Assembly (NCBI GenBank): GCA_024036415.1
Contig: JAMWET010001253.1
Location: 87,385-151,384, forward strand
Direction of reading: 5' to 3'
Origin: Prochilodus magdalenae
Taxonomy: Eukaryota > Chordata > Actinopteri > Characiformes > Prochilodontidae
DNA length: 64,000 bases
Part shown: one piece after another, positions 40,045-54,500 of the stretch
Layout: each line of letters begins with the position of its first letter
Numbering within the stretch: position 1 is the stretch's first letter
Made by a program: the position numbers and the translations under genes
Notes under the pieces: model-generated
Seen by the model: the letters and a program-made list of their open reading frames with translations, nothing else
Database searches by the model: none
Told to the model about the DNA's origin: nothing

Positions 40045-40560
40045 AGACATTAAGAGCATCTGACCTCATCTAGGAGTTTGTTCCAGCAGTTGACAGCATA
40101 ATGACTTAATGCTACCTCACCCTGTTCTGATACTGTCCCTAGTGATCGAAGCCAGTTTGTATGCTTCAAGCAGAGTTGGTAGGTGGTGCAGTGACCCGGA
40201 GTAATGTGCTTGGATGTCTTCTTATAAGCTCTCATAAGCATTCTAGAAGCTGCATACTGGATATGCTGTAGCTGTATAACTGCGGTCCTGAAAAGGCCAG
40301 TAGATAGAGCACTGCGGTGGTCCAGCCTGTGGGAGATGAATAAATAAATGAGTTTTCCTAGGTGTTGTTGTGACATGAACGTGACACTATAAACTTTAAA
40401 AGGCTGCTCTCGTTATTGCTCTTACAGGCCTGCTGAAACTCAGACCTGCACTCACTGTTATGCAAATATATTTCGGACTTGATCTTGAGTCCATAGAGCT
40501 CTTGCGTCAAGATGAGCACTACACTGAGGTCTTTGCTCTTTAGAAATGCAGCCACCATGT
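40045..40560 (-). mobile_element. Fragment of a LINE (L2-like) reverse-transcriptase C-terminus
   Basis: The minus-strand frame 40050-40376 reads LDHRSALSTGLFRTA, then LQHIQYAASRMLMRAYKK, HITPG and HYAVNCWNKLLDEVR. This order and wording match the end of fish L2/Rex-type ORF2 proteins (LDYCNxLxxGL, LQxxQNxAARxLTRxxK, HITP, xxxxLWNxLPxxxR). The middle is deleted. The second frame to 40558 is adjacent but not recognised. Confidence 0.65.
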
Positions 40561-42480
40561 CTGTTCTTTATTTACTCCGAGAAAGCTTTCTTTCATTACT
40601 GCTTTCTGTTGTTCTTTCTGTTGACTTTAGGCAATGATTTAAAGAGTCTGTGGGGCTGTAGTCTTTAGTCCTGACAGCTGGACGTCCTCTGTAAAGCTAC
40701 AGTAAGACATTTTATCGTGTTTGAGGATCTGGCCCAGTGGAAGCATATAAAACATAACTACCATATGTCTGCTACTATCTACTATATCTTCATCAGTATA
40801 ATGTACGGCAAACTACAAACTGCACTGCTTGTGAGGACGTGGGAGGACTGCGGAGCTGTGGGCTGTTTCAATTCTTCTTTTGGCATTCATTAGGGGAGCC
40901 TTTGGCGAGGTTGGCTTCGATACAAACTCTTACTTGGTCAAAGACCAATCAGAAGCCGTGTCCCAAATCGCCCCTTATGCCTTGTAGTCCACCTTCAAGG
41001 CCACAGACGTGACGCTATCAGTGTGCTGGGGCGAGAGGGCGGACAAAAGACTACATTTAAAATGCATGACTGGGACATACTAATGTGACATGCAGGCTCT
41101 GCCTCCCCGGGAAGATGAAGTGATCAGTCATATTAATTTTTTAACTGGGCTAATTTGTTTATCCACAGTGGATCAGTTCTCATTACGCACATAATGCAGC
41201 TCAATGACGTTAATGAAATTAACATGTGTTTCTTGAAGGTCTCTTCCGAATGTCTCCTTCTTTCCTAGGTTGATCAGAAAGCTGTTAAGAAAACCAGACA
41301 CCTGACTGGTCCTCACCTGTGTCTCAAAGAATTTTGAATGGAGTTTAAAGGCCTGGGATTAGGGTAAGGATTCAGGGCTTAAAGATAAGGTTGTTTTTGC
41401 TGAAATCTTATTAGATCAACTATAAATCACTGTCTCAGGCATCTCCCACTGTATTCATAACCATTTGTATGTAATAGCTTTCTATGAGGGAGCTTTTTCT
41501 GGTAGACTGCAGGTTCCTATCAACAACACTGCAAACAACTTGTGCTCTGCAGGTGTTTTACCTCAAACCACTCTGAACGACTTTGAATACATCTTAACCA
41601 TTTAGCTAACAGAGAGTTTTTAAAACATTGGTGGAGTTCCCCTTTACTTCTATGCCTCTGGTAAGTCCAAGCAGACAAGACAGCCTCTTGTTTGCTTTAT
41701 GTTATGAGTAGCAGAACAGAACACATATACTATTTGTCTGCCAAAGATATTATACACCAAATATATATATATATATATATATATATACGTTCTGTGTAAA
41801 AATGACTTTTGGTTTTAAATAAAGCATTAAAGGCAAATGAATGTTTCACTGATTGTCTTATTTTATTTATTTATATATGGTAAATGGTATTAAATGAGTA
41901 GTTAGCAGCAGAACAGATTACTGTGTCATTTGAACACACTGGTAAGCCTAATGCTGATCTGAGAAAGAGGGAAACAGCCTGTGATAAAACGTCTGGTTTT
42001 AATGATCTGATTTAAAGCAGGCCCGCGGCGCCCTCTGGTGTTGGCTATGCGCTATTACAGTTTACAGTGATATACGCAGTGGCCGGAGTAATAGACTTTC
42101 TCCGACTTTTCCTACTAATAATAAACACATGTACATCAGAAGAACACCCATATACACATATACGAATTACATGAGACATAATGATTAGAAAAGGCCTTTA
42201 GTCTCATTTCCCTCTGGGCACTGATCAGCCGTGTGTAGCCTTTACACAACCACAAAGAGTTAATGTGGAGGGACAAGATTTTTATTTTCATTACGCCACA
42301 GAGAAAAGGGCGTGATAAACACCAGTCGTGTCAGCAGTGAGAGTCGAGCTGATGGTGAGCACACACAAATATACGCATACAATTTTCTTCCTCAGAAATA
42401 CGGGGTTATTTGCTGCACGCCTATACAGATTTTCCAGCTTGTCCGCCTCCTTCCTGTTGCATTTAGACATGACTCCGGAT
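40561..42480. other. Spacer upstream of agfg2
   Basis: Mostly AT-rich, with a perfect (AT)n run at 41760-41788. No coding exon was recognised. Confidence 0.5.
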
Positions 42481-42783
42481 TAGTACGTGTTAGCCAAGTT
42501 TGCTCGTCCTCCCTTTTTTCTCCGCCGCGGATCCAAACCGCTCCTGCTGCTGCCGCGTCGGTGCCTCCGTTGCGTGTGCCTGCATGTGTGCGCGCGCGCG
42601 TTCGCGTGTGCCTGAGGTAAAATGAAGACGGAGAGGGGGAGAGGAGGGACGAGCGAAAAGGGGGATTTTCGCCGAGATACTGGTGATATGACTGAATAAA
42701 CAGGGCGGCTGAACTCTCGCGGGTGGCCACGGCCAGTCGTGACGCGCGTTAAGAACGAGAGGGAGAGAGATATATTAAAAACG

Positions 42784-42865
<82 letters not shown>

Positions 42866-43064
42866 GCGCCTCGTGTCAAGTCCGGTGGAGCCCAACCGCA
42901 GCGTTATGTTTTCATAACGCGGGCGTGAGGAACATACAGGAGTGGGCGCAGTCAGGCTAACGGGCTCCAGACAGACAGGCTGGGTGTGTGTGTGCTGTGG
43001 ATGTGAGTGAGAGCGCATGAGTGTGTGTCACCGAGAGAGCGGCAGCAGCAGCGGCGGTGGCGGC
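42481..43064 (+). promoter_or_regulatory. CpG-rich promoter / 5' UTR region of agfg2
   Basis: GC and CpG content rise sharply, for example GTGTGCGCGCGCGCGTTCGC near 42587, just before the first coding exon. A GA microsatellite (42786-42866) sits within it. This looks like a TATA-less CpG-type promoter, but the start site cannot be fixed. Confidence 0.6.
42786..42866. repeat. (GA)n microsatellite in the agfg2 5' region
   Basis: About 80 bp of GA dinucleotides with a few AAAGA interruptions, about 200 bp before the agfg2 start codon. Confidence 0.95.
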
Positions 43065-45465
43065 ATGTCGAACAGAAAGCACCGGGACAGCCAGGAGGTC
43101 TGCGCCCGGAAGGTGCGAGAGCTGGCGCAGACTGGAGCCAACAAGCAGTGCTTCGAGTGCTGCCAGCCGGGGGTGACTTACATCGACATCACGGTGGGCT
43201 GCTTCGTCTGCACGTCATGCTCCGGAATGCTGTGAGTAGCATGTGCATACAGTCTCCTGCAGTTAATGAGGCTAGCATCAGTACTGTTAACTGCTGGCCT
43301 AGCGTGCACAGTCTTACGGTGGGCTGTTATTTGTGAGCAGGGGCTCAGAAGCCAGCTTTCTTGTTCCACCTTAAATTTCCCGTTCCACCTTTATTGGTTG
43401 TGAAGAGATCTGAGGCCAGCTTTTTTGTTCCACCTTAAATTTCCTCTTCCACCCAAATTTCCATCTTAAATATCCTGTTCCACCCTGATTGTCCCGTTCC
43501 ACCTTAAATGGTCCAGCAGTTGCATTCTGGCGCCTGGGGCTCACACACACACAGGCACCGGATTGTAACTGCTGCACCATTTAAGGTGGAACGGCAAATT
43601 TCGAGGAAAGCAGGCAAATGGAGAGGAAGCTGACTTGACTTCAGCACTGGTGTCTTAGAGACACATGCAGTGTTTACATCCTCTTTCACTTCATAATTAC
43701 TCAGCTACTCTGTTGTTTTCAGGCATCGTTTCTTTCCCTCCTGCTAGACTAACAGGTTTGCCATCATTATTCTCCTTATAAGCCCCCCTCCCCACACCCC
43801 GCCCCTCTGCATGACAGTACACGCTGGAGGTCCGAGCAGCAGATTAAGTGACGCTGACACTGGCTAAGGATTCAGGCCACTTCTCTCTTTAATGTTTTCA
43901 CTATATAGATCTGCAACAAGTAAGGCGAGCTATTTCACCAGCACACAGGAGCCATAGCCAATCATACTCTTTTCACGGCCCTGCATTTTCTGCACTCATG
44001 TTACCTGACCCCTTAAAATTCCTCTCCTCACTCCCACATGCAGCACCTATACCACTTTCATTTTTAGAGCCCTCATGTTTAAATGACACATCCACGTGCT
44101 GTCCAGCTTTAGCACACTGCCTTCATCGTATACATCCTTCATCCTTTATTTATTTATTTATTTCAGGAGGGGGCTCAACCCGCCCCACAGAGTCAAGTCC
44201 ATCTCCATGACAACCTTCTCCCAACAGGAAGTGGAGTTTTTGCAAAACCATGGCAACGAGGTGAGTGACAGGCAGGAGAGCCAATGATGCTTCATGGGTT
44301 GATGGATGTGCAGGAGCCCCGAACAGGGTCATTAGAAGTGCAGCTGATAGTAAACCTGTGCACTGAGCACAGCATGTCCCTGTGAGATGATACGAATGAT
44401 GTATAATGCATTTATTACATGTGTGTTATTTCTGCACATGTGAAATACACTCATCATCAAAAGAATAGTTGCATGCAGAAGGATTCAACCGTCAGGAATT
44501 AAACTTCGTGGGTAGGTTTGATATTGTGAGACACGCAAAAGTTTCTCACTTGGCTGCACATGTGATGTAAGTAAGGACAGGCCTTATTGCTGTACCTGAC
44601 TGACCCAGCAGTCACGATTCGGGGCGTTCAGTGAGCAGTGATACCCTCCATGAGTCATGCTGTTAGTGCCAGTACCATTGGCAGACTGTTGCACAAAGCA
44701 GGACTACTTGCACACAGGCCGTTATGACGACTGCTCACCACATCAGCATCGCCAAATGGTGATGCAATGGTGTTGTGCCAGACTGTCATGGAGCAACTCT
44801 GAATGGCAGCATGTCATTTTTAGTGACGAGTCCCGCTTTTGTCTTGTTGAAGACGTATCCGTGCGTGGAGCCAGGGTGGTCAGCGCCAAGACGAATGGTT
44901 TGTTGTCACACATCACAGAAGGCCTGGTGTCACTCCACCTCCACCCCTCCTGCAAAGTCTACAGGAACTGTGTGGGAATATATTTAAGCTGCATGGGATG
45001 GGTTATCACAGGACACCATTAGGAACTTCTACAACTCCATGCTGAGACATCTGCATGTTGCGTTAACAAACATGGTGGCCTAACACCATACTGAGAGACA
45101 CTACTTCTGTATGTGTAGCTGAATAAATGTTGCCCATCTTAATTTATCCTCATTCATTGTTTATCTTTATTTGAATATCACTTATTCTGAATGGAGTTTT
45201 AATCAGTAACTGTCGTTTGGGTGCAACTACTTTTTTGATGACGAGTGTAAATGCATAGTGAAATATATTCTGATATTTGGAAATATTCAGCTTAAGCTAT
45301 AAACGTTCCAGTGGAGGTACAGTGATGATGATTGTGGGCTTTTATGTACCAAAAACTGAAAATACAGCATGTGCTCCAGACAATGTGTGCAAGTGTTTTT
45401 TACTCTGGGGCCCATGTACAGTATGATGTTTGTGTGTGTGTGTGTGTGTGTATGTGTGTGTGTGT

Positions 45466-45508
<43 letters not shown>

Positions 45509-48500
45509 TGTGTGTGTGTGTGTGTGTTTTTACAAGGCCATTTTCCCAGACCATTTCCAAACTCTGTCTACTGAGCTTTTATTATGCTTTTCTATGTTAT
45601 ATAATCTCTTTTTACCTTCCCTTTAGTACATTATGTAGCTTTTTGTAAATGGAAACAGTTTGCAAAGTTATAAAGCCCAAGCTACACACCGGAGGGAGAA
45701 ACTCTCCCCCACAGAAACTACTGTTTTCTGCAGCTGGATGCGCCTTCTTGGAAATTAAACCCTGACGTTACAAGGTGACGTCATCTCATAGCACAATCAT
45801 TATTGATCGCCACCTGAATTTCAAGATGGGTCTCTGGCTTAAAATGATACAGCAGAATTGATACCATTGTAACAGCCACAGTGAAGTGGGAGCGAAACTT
45901 CTGCTGGTTGAGCAGTCAGAACACAGTGGGCAAGGTGACCATTAAGACCACACTGGGCTCATTGGAAGGCGGGAAAATACAGAAATACCGAAAAAGCTCT
46001 AACAGAGCATTTCAGACAGTGGATAGTTTTTTGTAACATCACAACAACAATGAAAACTGTTCTGGTTATCATGTCGTGTGGGCTGTGGAGATGTTAAGCT
46101 TTCAGTGTTTCTATGCTAATTAAAGCGATATGTTTTAGCGGGTGAGGAAACATTTATTTTCAGTGATATGGGTTCTTTAACAAAAAGCAACAACCAACTG
46201 ACTTCATCCTGCTGCTTTAACATTTAAACATGAGTTATGTTCTGGTAGTTCTTTCTGCAAGACCCAGCTGGTCAGAGCACCCTCATGCATGGATAACAAA
46301 TCACCCGATGGAATGTAAGACAGTGCGGTCTGTGAGTGTATTTGCAGGTTGCAAAAGATTTGTTTGTATGATATCCATCTATAGTGAGCATAGAAAGAGT
46401 TTTCTCTGTGAGCAGACTAAAATTTGGGCTTAGGATGTGTGTTTTGTGGAATGTGGCGGCTCCTTGCCCTGTGTGAATGGGCGTGTAGGCCATTTGAAGC
46501 TAAACCGGCCTCTGTAGTGCATAAATATTGAATGGGAGTGCAAGTGCTGACTTCTGAAGTATCTGTGAAGAGTCTCAGATTCTTTCAAGCCTACACACAC
46601 TTGGACAACTATTCACTGACGCATGCACGCATGCACACTCACACACAATACCACACATGCACCACGTTTCACAGCACTAAAAGCTTCCCATGCATTACAG
46701 TAATAGTCTCCTGTGATTGATTTGTTGGTGGGAGCTCTAGCTTGTATAACAGTCCTAAAGCACTGGTCTCAAAACTCTGAGTCATTCTTACTCCTCCTCC
46801 TGCACAAAGGGCTGCTTGACTGTAGCAGATATGCCCTGTAGATATGAATGGGAACAACGAGATGATAGAAATTCGTTTTGATTGCATGGCTGCAATGTCA
46901 CTAATACCATATTAGATAAATGTGTGTTTGGTCTATTTATGTTTGTGTGTGCGTCTCTGCAGAATTGTACTGCCAGTGTATTGTTTGCTGTTCAGTCCAT
47001 TGCCTGGACTTTGTTTTTCATTTGGCCATCTAGCATGCAGGTCACTGTCCTTTGACGTAGAATAACAGGAGACATGATTGGCCCTGAATGGAAGGCTGTA
47101 AACGCTCTGCTCTGGTTTGTGCTGGCTGCAGGTTGGAAAGAGGACCTGGCTCTGCACGTTTGACCGTAAGACTGATGGCTGTTTTGACACACGGGACTCG
47201 CAGAAGTTTAAAGAATTTCTCCAGGACAAGTATGAGAGGAAGAAATGGTGAGTCTGTCTGATGTTCATGTTCACGTGGAAGAGGATATTTTGGTTCACTA
47301 CCCTGAAATGTGATGCAGCTTTTATCCATGACTTCATTGTTCCACCTACTCATCCATTCTGCTATCCATTCCACTTTCTGTTCATTCATCCCTTTGTTGA
47401 TCAAACAATCCATTCATCCAATCATCTGTCCGTTCCTTGATCAGTTTATCCGTCCATCCATTCCTTGATCAATTTATGTAAAAATATATTCCTCTATGCA
47501 CTCCTCAGTCCATTCATCCATCAGTCCATCAATCTGTCCATCTAACCATTCATTTCCTCAATCCATCCATCTATCCCACAAGTCCATTTAATCATCCATC
47601 CATCTGTTCATCCATCCATCCTTCCTTTATGCATTTAATACATCCATTCGTCCATTCAAACCCAGCCCTCCACTCAGCGTTTGGTGTTTACAGTCCTGCG
47701 CATTAATGTTGTACTCATGTTGTAGTGCAGTATCGATGAAATTGAATAATAGATAGGATTGAATAACTAGAGGGAGTGTTCATGAATTTTCTAGGCATTT
47801 CTCTAAGAGCAAGGCAAGGAGGGATGTGGAGGGCCCATGGAGTCCAGGGGTTCAGCCTATACCTGCTCCCCATGGTCCTGCTCAGAATCAGCCTCCCCCT
47901 GGACACCCTCTAAACCCAACCGCTCGCCCTACCCGCACCCTGGTGAGAGAAAACGAAACAGACTCAAAGAAACAAGAAGAGTATGATGGGAGTTTGGGCT
48001 TATGAAGGAAGATACACAGCAGATAGACGATGCAAATTTAGAATGAATAAAAGATGTTCTGGCTACGAAACGATTCAACGATTCAGTGCAATGCTAACTT
48101 TACTCTTTTAGGCTAGTAGTTCATGTGTGAGGTTGCTTCTTTAAAGCAATGATTCAGCGAATGTTTACTCAAACACTTTAACTTACAAAACTGCCATGAA
48201 TCTGCTTGTTTCCTCCTGCAGTCCCAGACTCAGATGTCATCGTGGGATAGAGCTCCAGCTGTGTCTCCAGCTGATGTTCGTACGGAGGTGTTTACAGCTC
48301 GGCCCACTCGATCGCAGAGCTTCAGAGACCCCGCTATTAAAGGCACTGTTCAAACTTTCTTCGTAAATTCTAAATGCTTACCAGTTTAGAGAGAATATCC
48401 TTCAAAATGTAGATCATGTAAATCGATGTTACTGTGATATGTATTCAGTGTATTATATAATGGGGCATTTCTGGTTTTTGGTTCTGCACAGATTTGCCTT

Positions 48501-51500
48501 GGTGTGATGACTCACTGTATGTTGATTCTAAGCTACACCTCTACCACATTTCTTGTTCCTCTCTCTCTCTCTCTCTCTCCTCTCTTGCGCTGTCTTTCTC
48601 TAACAGATTCATTGTTAAGTGGGATGGAAAGGCAGAGGCCAGGGACGATTTCTCCAGCGATGGGCCCCCAGAGCCGCCTTCCTTCTTTTCCTGCCCTTCC
48701 ACGTCCTTCAGGTATACACATGTGCACTCATTCATACACGCATTGAGACAGACACATGTGGACTGAGAACATTAATGAATAATTTGTAATAACCAACAAT
48801 TTGTAGTAACAATCCAAATTTAGCCTATCAGCCAAGGCATAGTTGATGTCTGAGATTGGCCGTTTTAGTTTTAAAGCTTTAGTAATGTAACTAATGAGTA
48901 ATTAAGGCTGTACCCCTGCAACTAGCACTAAGCACACTGCATGCCTGAATCATTGTGCAGTTGACTGTCAGAACCTTGATTTTTTTTGTGCAGTTTACAT
49001 AAATATTTCATTATACTGTGTCATATTTTAAGATGAGTGGACCAAGTTTTTTTGGAGATATAAGATCTTAGCAGGGATCTTAAATAGATCTATACATTAT
49101 ATTGGTGCGTCCATGAGCGATGGCATCTTTTGGGGGAAAACAGACAACACTTGCTGTAGACAAATTCGGTACCACTAGAACTAAATAAGTGTCATTGGGT
49201 CATTTGTAAACTATGTCAGGTGAATATATGCCCACTTTGCCTGTCATAGAAAGGCAATGATAGATTTATTCTTTCTTAGGTCATGTCTCTTTAGTCTCTT
49301 TAGCATCAATCTGGTTCAGTAATCTCAATGGCCTCCTACAAGCAGTATGCTAGCTGGCATTAGCACTGTGCTTTGATACCTGACCTAGCAATGTTATCCT
49401 GGTTGTTGAATCTAAGCAACAACAACCTCAACAAGGACAGTATTTATTAATTTGCTGATGGTACATCTGATCACATAGCAGCTCTTCAAAACAGCGTTAT
49501 TAATTTCCTCCAGAAAGGGGGATGTTGATGAGAGTCAATAATGTATTGTTGGTCTGATGTGTACATCTCTACATTTGTATACACACTGTGTCATACATTG
49601 TCAGACATGCAGTTTGCACAATGGAATCTTTCCTTACATATAAAGTTAAATGAATATAGCAATTGTTGGACAACAAACATGTCTTGGGATGGAGTAAGAG
49701 GAAAACAGTTCCTTTCTAAGTTCTATGTTTCTTTTGTCTTTACTTATTTCACCCCTCTTAGCAAGTAGCACTTTCAAAAACAGCTTCACACTAGGTAAGC
49801 TATACATGCTAATAGCTTGTGTGCATGTGCATGCACTGATTTTTAGCTATGTGCCTAACCACAGGCTTGATTTGAAGCTGATGGGCTTGAGGAAATGGAA
49901 AGCTGGAGGATGCTGTGCATGTATGAGAAGGAGTGATCATCTGTGCAGTGTTTATTTTTGATAATCGTATGCATGTTTGCTTCAGAATGGTTTAGCATGG
50001 CTTTGCTTGTCATTAGCAGGGAAGCAGCCGGCAAATCGCTCCTTAGCAGTTCTTCTAGGCTAACTGTCACACTTAGTCACAGCACGCTGTGTATGTGTGG
50101 AAATGTACTCATGTTCATCTCGGTGTGTGGAGAGAAATGGCGAGTGAGTGAAGTGTTGATATGTGAATCGATATCTAAATGCCAGGCATGGCACACTCGG
50201 TGATGGAATGCTATAGAGTCTGGCTCTGCATCCAACCTGAGACTTCAAAGCTATGCCTCACAGCGTCAACAGGTCAAGGAGAGTCACTCTGTTCTCTGAT
50301 AATGAAAAATAGAAAAAAAGCTTTAAAGCTCAGATATATTTAGGACATGGCCCCGTACTGCTGTCTGCTGGTCACTGATGTGCACACCTCGCCTACTGAA
50401 GGAGGAGAATGTTCCAGAGAATGCTGGGGCAGAACTGTTTGGAATTTTAGGAATTTTCTTATGATTAATGACCCTGCTTTCGATGTAGTTTCTCAGATAA
50501 AGCTAAAAATGTGTAATTGTGAGCTGCAGTTGGACTATGGAATGAAAGGAAAGTTAATGGTGGTAGCAGTTGGAGCAGGCATAATTGTAATAATGGCTGT
50601 AATATCATTGCCAGCCTTTAGGAAACTGGAGATACAGATGCTGGAGTCTTGCAAATTTGTATCCAGCTCAGGTACCTATGCAGCCTCACCTACTGTGGAG
50701 GTCCAGAGAACCAGATAAATTGATAAAAATAAGACTCTACAGGATTATAGGGTGTTATGCTCTCTCTCCATCTGGTCCTTGAAGCACTGTATATCAGTAG
50801 AGAAATGTTAGAACAGTGTTGCTCAACTCTGATCCAGGAGACACCCTGCCCTGCACATTTTAGTGGATTCCCTGATTTAAAACAATCCCTGCAACTCTAA
50901 AAGAACTTATATAACTGATAACTTAATATCTAGCTGATACGTTGAATCTGGTGTTGGGAGCAGAGAAAGCTCTATGATAATCAGGGCAGGGTGACTTTAG
51001 GACCAGGGTGTTAAAACAAAGCAAACTCCGCGGGTTAGTAGATTGTGCCCTTTCCTGCAAGCTTTGAGGAGAACATAGATGGGAACCGTAAAATCAGGCT
51101 CCGCACCTGTCCCCTTCTCTGAGGCACTGATGTTGTGTAATAATCATGTGGTCAGCGACTATCGCCATCAAGCTGAGCCGTAACACCCCATGACACTCCT
51201 TATAAGAGGGCTGACAGACTAAACTGCAGTTTTCTTGTCATTTCATGTGGTTGTTACCTGTCACTGTTTGCAGCATTAGGGAAATTGTGAAATGTGAAAT
51301 CTGTGCCATTTTGGTGTATTTGTTTATTTTTTCAGAGAGCAGGTGATTCCCCTAGACTTCATCCTTTAGAATTTGCTCTCACTCATCCAGCCCGCACACT
51401 GTTATCTTTAAACTGCTTCGTCACATTCAGACATCTTTAACAAACAGGACTTGGCAAACCAGCTTCTGTGTTAGTGACAGATTTAGTACACAGCTTTTAT

Positions 51501-54500
51501 TAATATAGGTTTACTGTCTCTCTGAGGACTAATTAGAACATATTGTCTCCTCACTTGAGTATGTTTGGCACCTAGCTAAGCTAATAGGCTCCGATCACTG
51601 TGAACTTTAACATTTTGACTGTAACATCCTATGTAAAGTATATCTTACTTAATGTCTGTTGCAAACTTTGAATGTCTGTGTAACATAACATTGAAATTCC
51701 CAGTACATAGCAGGCAGCATTGTCTTAGTGGTGAGAAAAAAAGATAAACGAAAGTCACTTATAAAGCAAATTACTGCTCTAAACATTGATGTGTAATAAC
51801 AAGCTTGGTGTCACATGGCCAAGATTTAACCTGTATCTGACATAAGCGTAAAAAGTTAAACATGGATGCACTCTCTATACTGTGCTCTGCCACTGTGTTG
51901 AGCTCAGTATCCCTGCCCCAGCCCTAGGGAATAAATATGTATGTATTGAAGGACAGGATTTGATATCTGATGTCTGACCAACCTCATACCTCTGGTTTAG
52001 GTCGCACGATATCCTCAGGAGGTGGAGCTCCATTTAGGGCCTTTCCTAAATCTTTAAGTTTGGATTTTGGGGGTCTCGGTCCCACACACATTGCCCAAAA
52101 CCCCCCCGCTCCGCCCCCTGTCTCTCAGGATCGGTATGCTGCTGTGTCTCAGCTGGACAAAGTCTTTGCCGACAACACACCTGCCACAGGTAAAAAATGG
52201 TCTGGGAATACTGTTCATTTATTTGTTCCCTTAAATCTTAGCTGATGTTTAAAGGCAGTCTGTTAATGAATATAAAGTTGTGTAGAGAAGAAGCATGAAA
52301 TAAGCACTGTTCTGTCTTGTGTAGTGACCTCCACAGCTCCCCCTTGTGGCCCTCCACAGTACAGCACCCTCTTTGGCAACAGACTCTCTTCTAGTTCCAC
52401 ACCTGCAAGGTAAGATGGTATCTGTTACTCTTGATTACACTGCTGGATTAGTTAGACCAAACACAATTCGTACTCAGCCAATAAAGTATCAGACTCACAA
52501 GATCGTTCCCACATGTCCAACATAAACAAAAGCCATGTTGGGGTCATTAACAACGTTTTTTTCCTTCTGTAGCTCCCCAGGTGTTCCAGAAGCCACATCT
52601 GCACCTCAGACATTTGCAAGTAAGTATATTATCTACATGTAATGTGTTTCTTTGTATCACACAGCAAAAGATTGTAGCTTGGCATGTTTCATTTAATTTG
52701 TCTTTGTCAAGTTCTGCAATGTGGCATTGGGATATTGTGATGACAGTGCTGCAGCAGTATGTTGTGCACCTCTACCATAATATGCTTTGTAGTGCTATGA
52801 CTCTATGGTATAAAGGTGTTGTAGTTTCATATGCTGTTGATGCATACTTTAAATTTTACTTTAAATTACTTTTTATTTTGTTAAATTATTCAACCCCTGC
52901 AAACATCTGCAGACGTACCTCACAATAATAGTTTCAAGCATCCTGAAATGTTTAGATTTGGAGCCCTGCATATATCTGTGCAGTAAGATTTGGAAATGTG
53001 TGGATCTCTCACTATCACCCCAGTCTTTAAAGGGGAGTTCCACCAATTTTCTAATGGTACAGATAGTAAATAGCTCTTACAATGTGCACAATGTCCTTAA
53101 TGCAACTATTGTCATTTTATTTACTATCCAAAATGACTAGTGAACCCTGATAAATAGTGGTAGATCTGTGTAAAAAGCTGCTACTTTGCCTGCGATGCCT
53201 TGTACGAGCATAAAAACATTGTTGTGAAAAGCATTGTAAAACAGTGTTCAGCCATCATGCAGCTTATTCATATAATAGCTTTCTTCATGATAGCAGTTCA
53301 GATTCAGTACGTTTAGCACATTTCACACACACATTCATTACACATTAACCATTCAGCTATACAGAAATGAAATTAATTTATTTAGACACCTCCCCTGCTG
53401 TCTAACACTGCATGAATTCATCTGTCTCTCTCTCTTTCTCATCCCCTCCTCCAGATTTCCCAAATCCATTCACTTCTACAGCCAGCAACTCCCAGCCTGC
53501 TCTCTCCCCTAGCAACCCCTTCAACAGCACAGCCACAGGTGAGCCTTATCCAGCTTTGCCCTGGACTCCAGATGATTAAAGGTGTTCTCCAAACCTTACA
53601 ATGGTCTGAATTCATCCTGCTAAAGTCTGTGGTTTGATGCAGAGAAACAGACACACGTGCACATACACACACAAACCGTTGTCTAATGTGTGCGCTGTGC
53701 GTCACCGGGCTGCTTCCCTAATTCCAGACTAAGACAAATTACGGGGTAGAAAGTGACTCAGATACAGAATGTCCAATGTCCTTTTTATCCCAGGCTTAAT
53801 TTGACTAACAGGCAAGCGGATCAGAACTCACATAATGTGATATGTTAGTCCCAACTAGTGGAATCTTCACGAGTGCTGGGTTCTGTTAAATCAAATAGAC
53901 GGCTTTCTCCCAGAAATGCTCTTAACCGAGAGACGGTACAGAGTGCCAATACAAACAGTGATGTCACCTGGCTGTAGCGAGCGGTTTTCTAAGATTTAGT
54001 GCAGGGTACAGTGTCGGATTTAAAGGAAACAAGACACCTCGTCTTAAACTCCGAAGGCATTTATCATGTGTTCATGTATGTGATGAGAAGAAGCAGTCTT
54101 TGTGTGGAGCTTATATGTATCAAGTTCATGATCCAAACTGGTCCAAAATCAGCTTCTTCCATTCCATATAATCTTAGTCATGAGGATATGGGAGCCAAAC
54201 ACTGATTAGCACTCTCATGCTGTGAAATCTGATACATAGAACTCTAGCACACGGGAGGCCAGTGGTCCAAATCCCGGCACGGACAAGCAAGGCGTGTAAA
54301 ATTCATGAGCTCCAGGAGTGCTTTGGAATGTGGCCAAGCCAGTGGTCAGGATATACTGAATGATGAAATATGGCAGCTGTAATATCTGACGTCAAAGCCA
54401 CTTCCCTAATGGCCTCCCAACTTTTTTTTTTGTAAGAGCAACTCGGCTGAATCTTAATTGCGCTTACAGTGTTGATAAAAGGCCATTGTACGTGCATGTC

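Noticed and set aside
45332..45648. Valine/cysteine and histidine/threonine repeat proteins
   Set aside because: These frames are direct translations of a GT/CA microsatellite; the same holds for frames at 20484-20681, 23799-24116 and 57033-57263.
46933..47413. Two antisense frames of 134 and 123 residues
   Set aside because: They overlap agfg2 exon 3 in antisense and are shadows of its coding sequence and flanking intron.
50347..50718. 123-residue open frame in agfg2 intron 6
   Set aside because: One hydrophobic stretch is present, but there is no family match, and the frame is isolated in intronic sequence.
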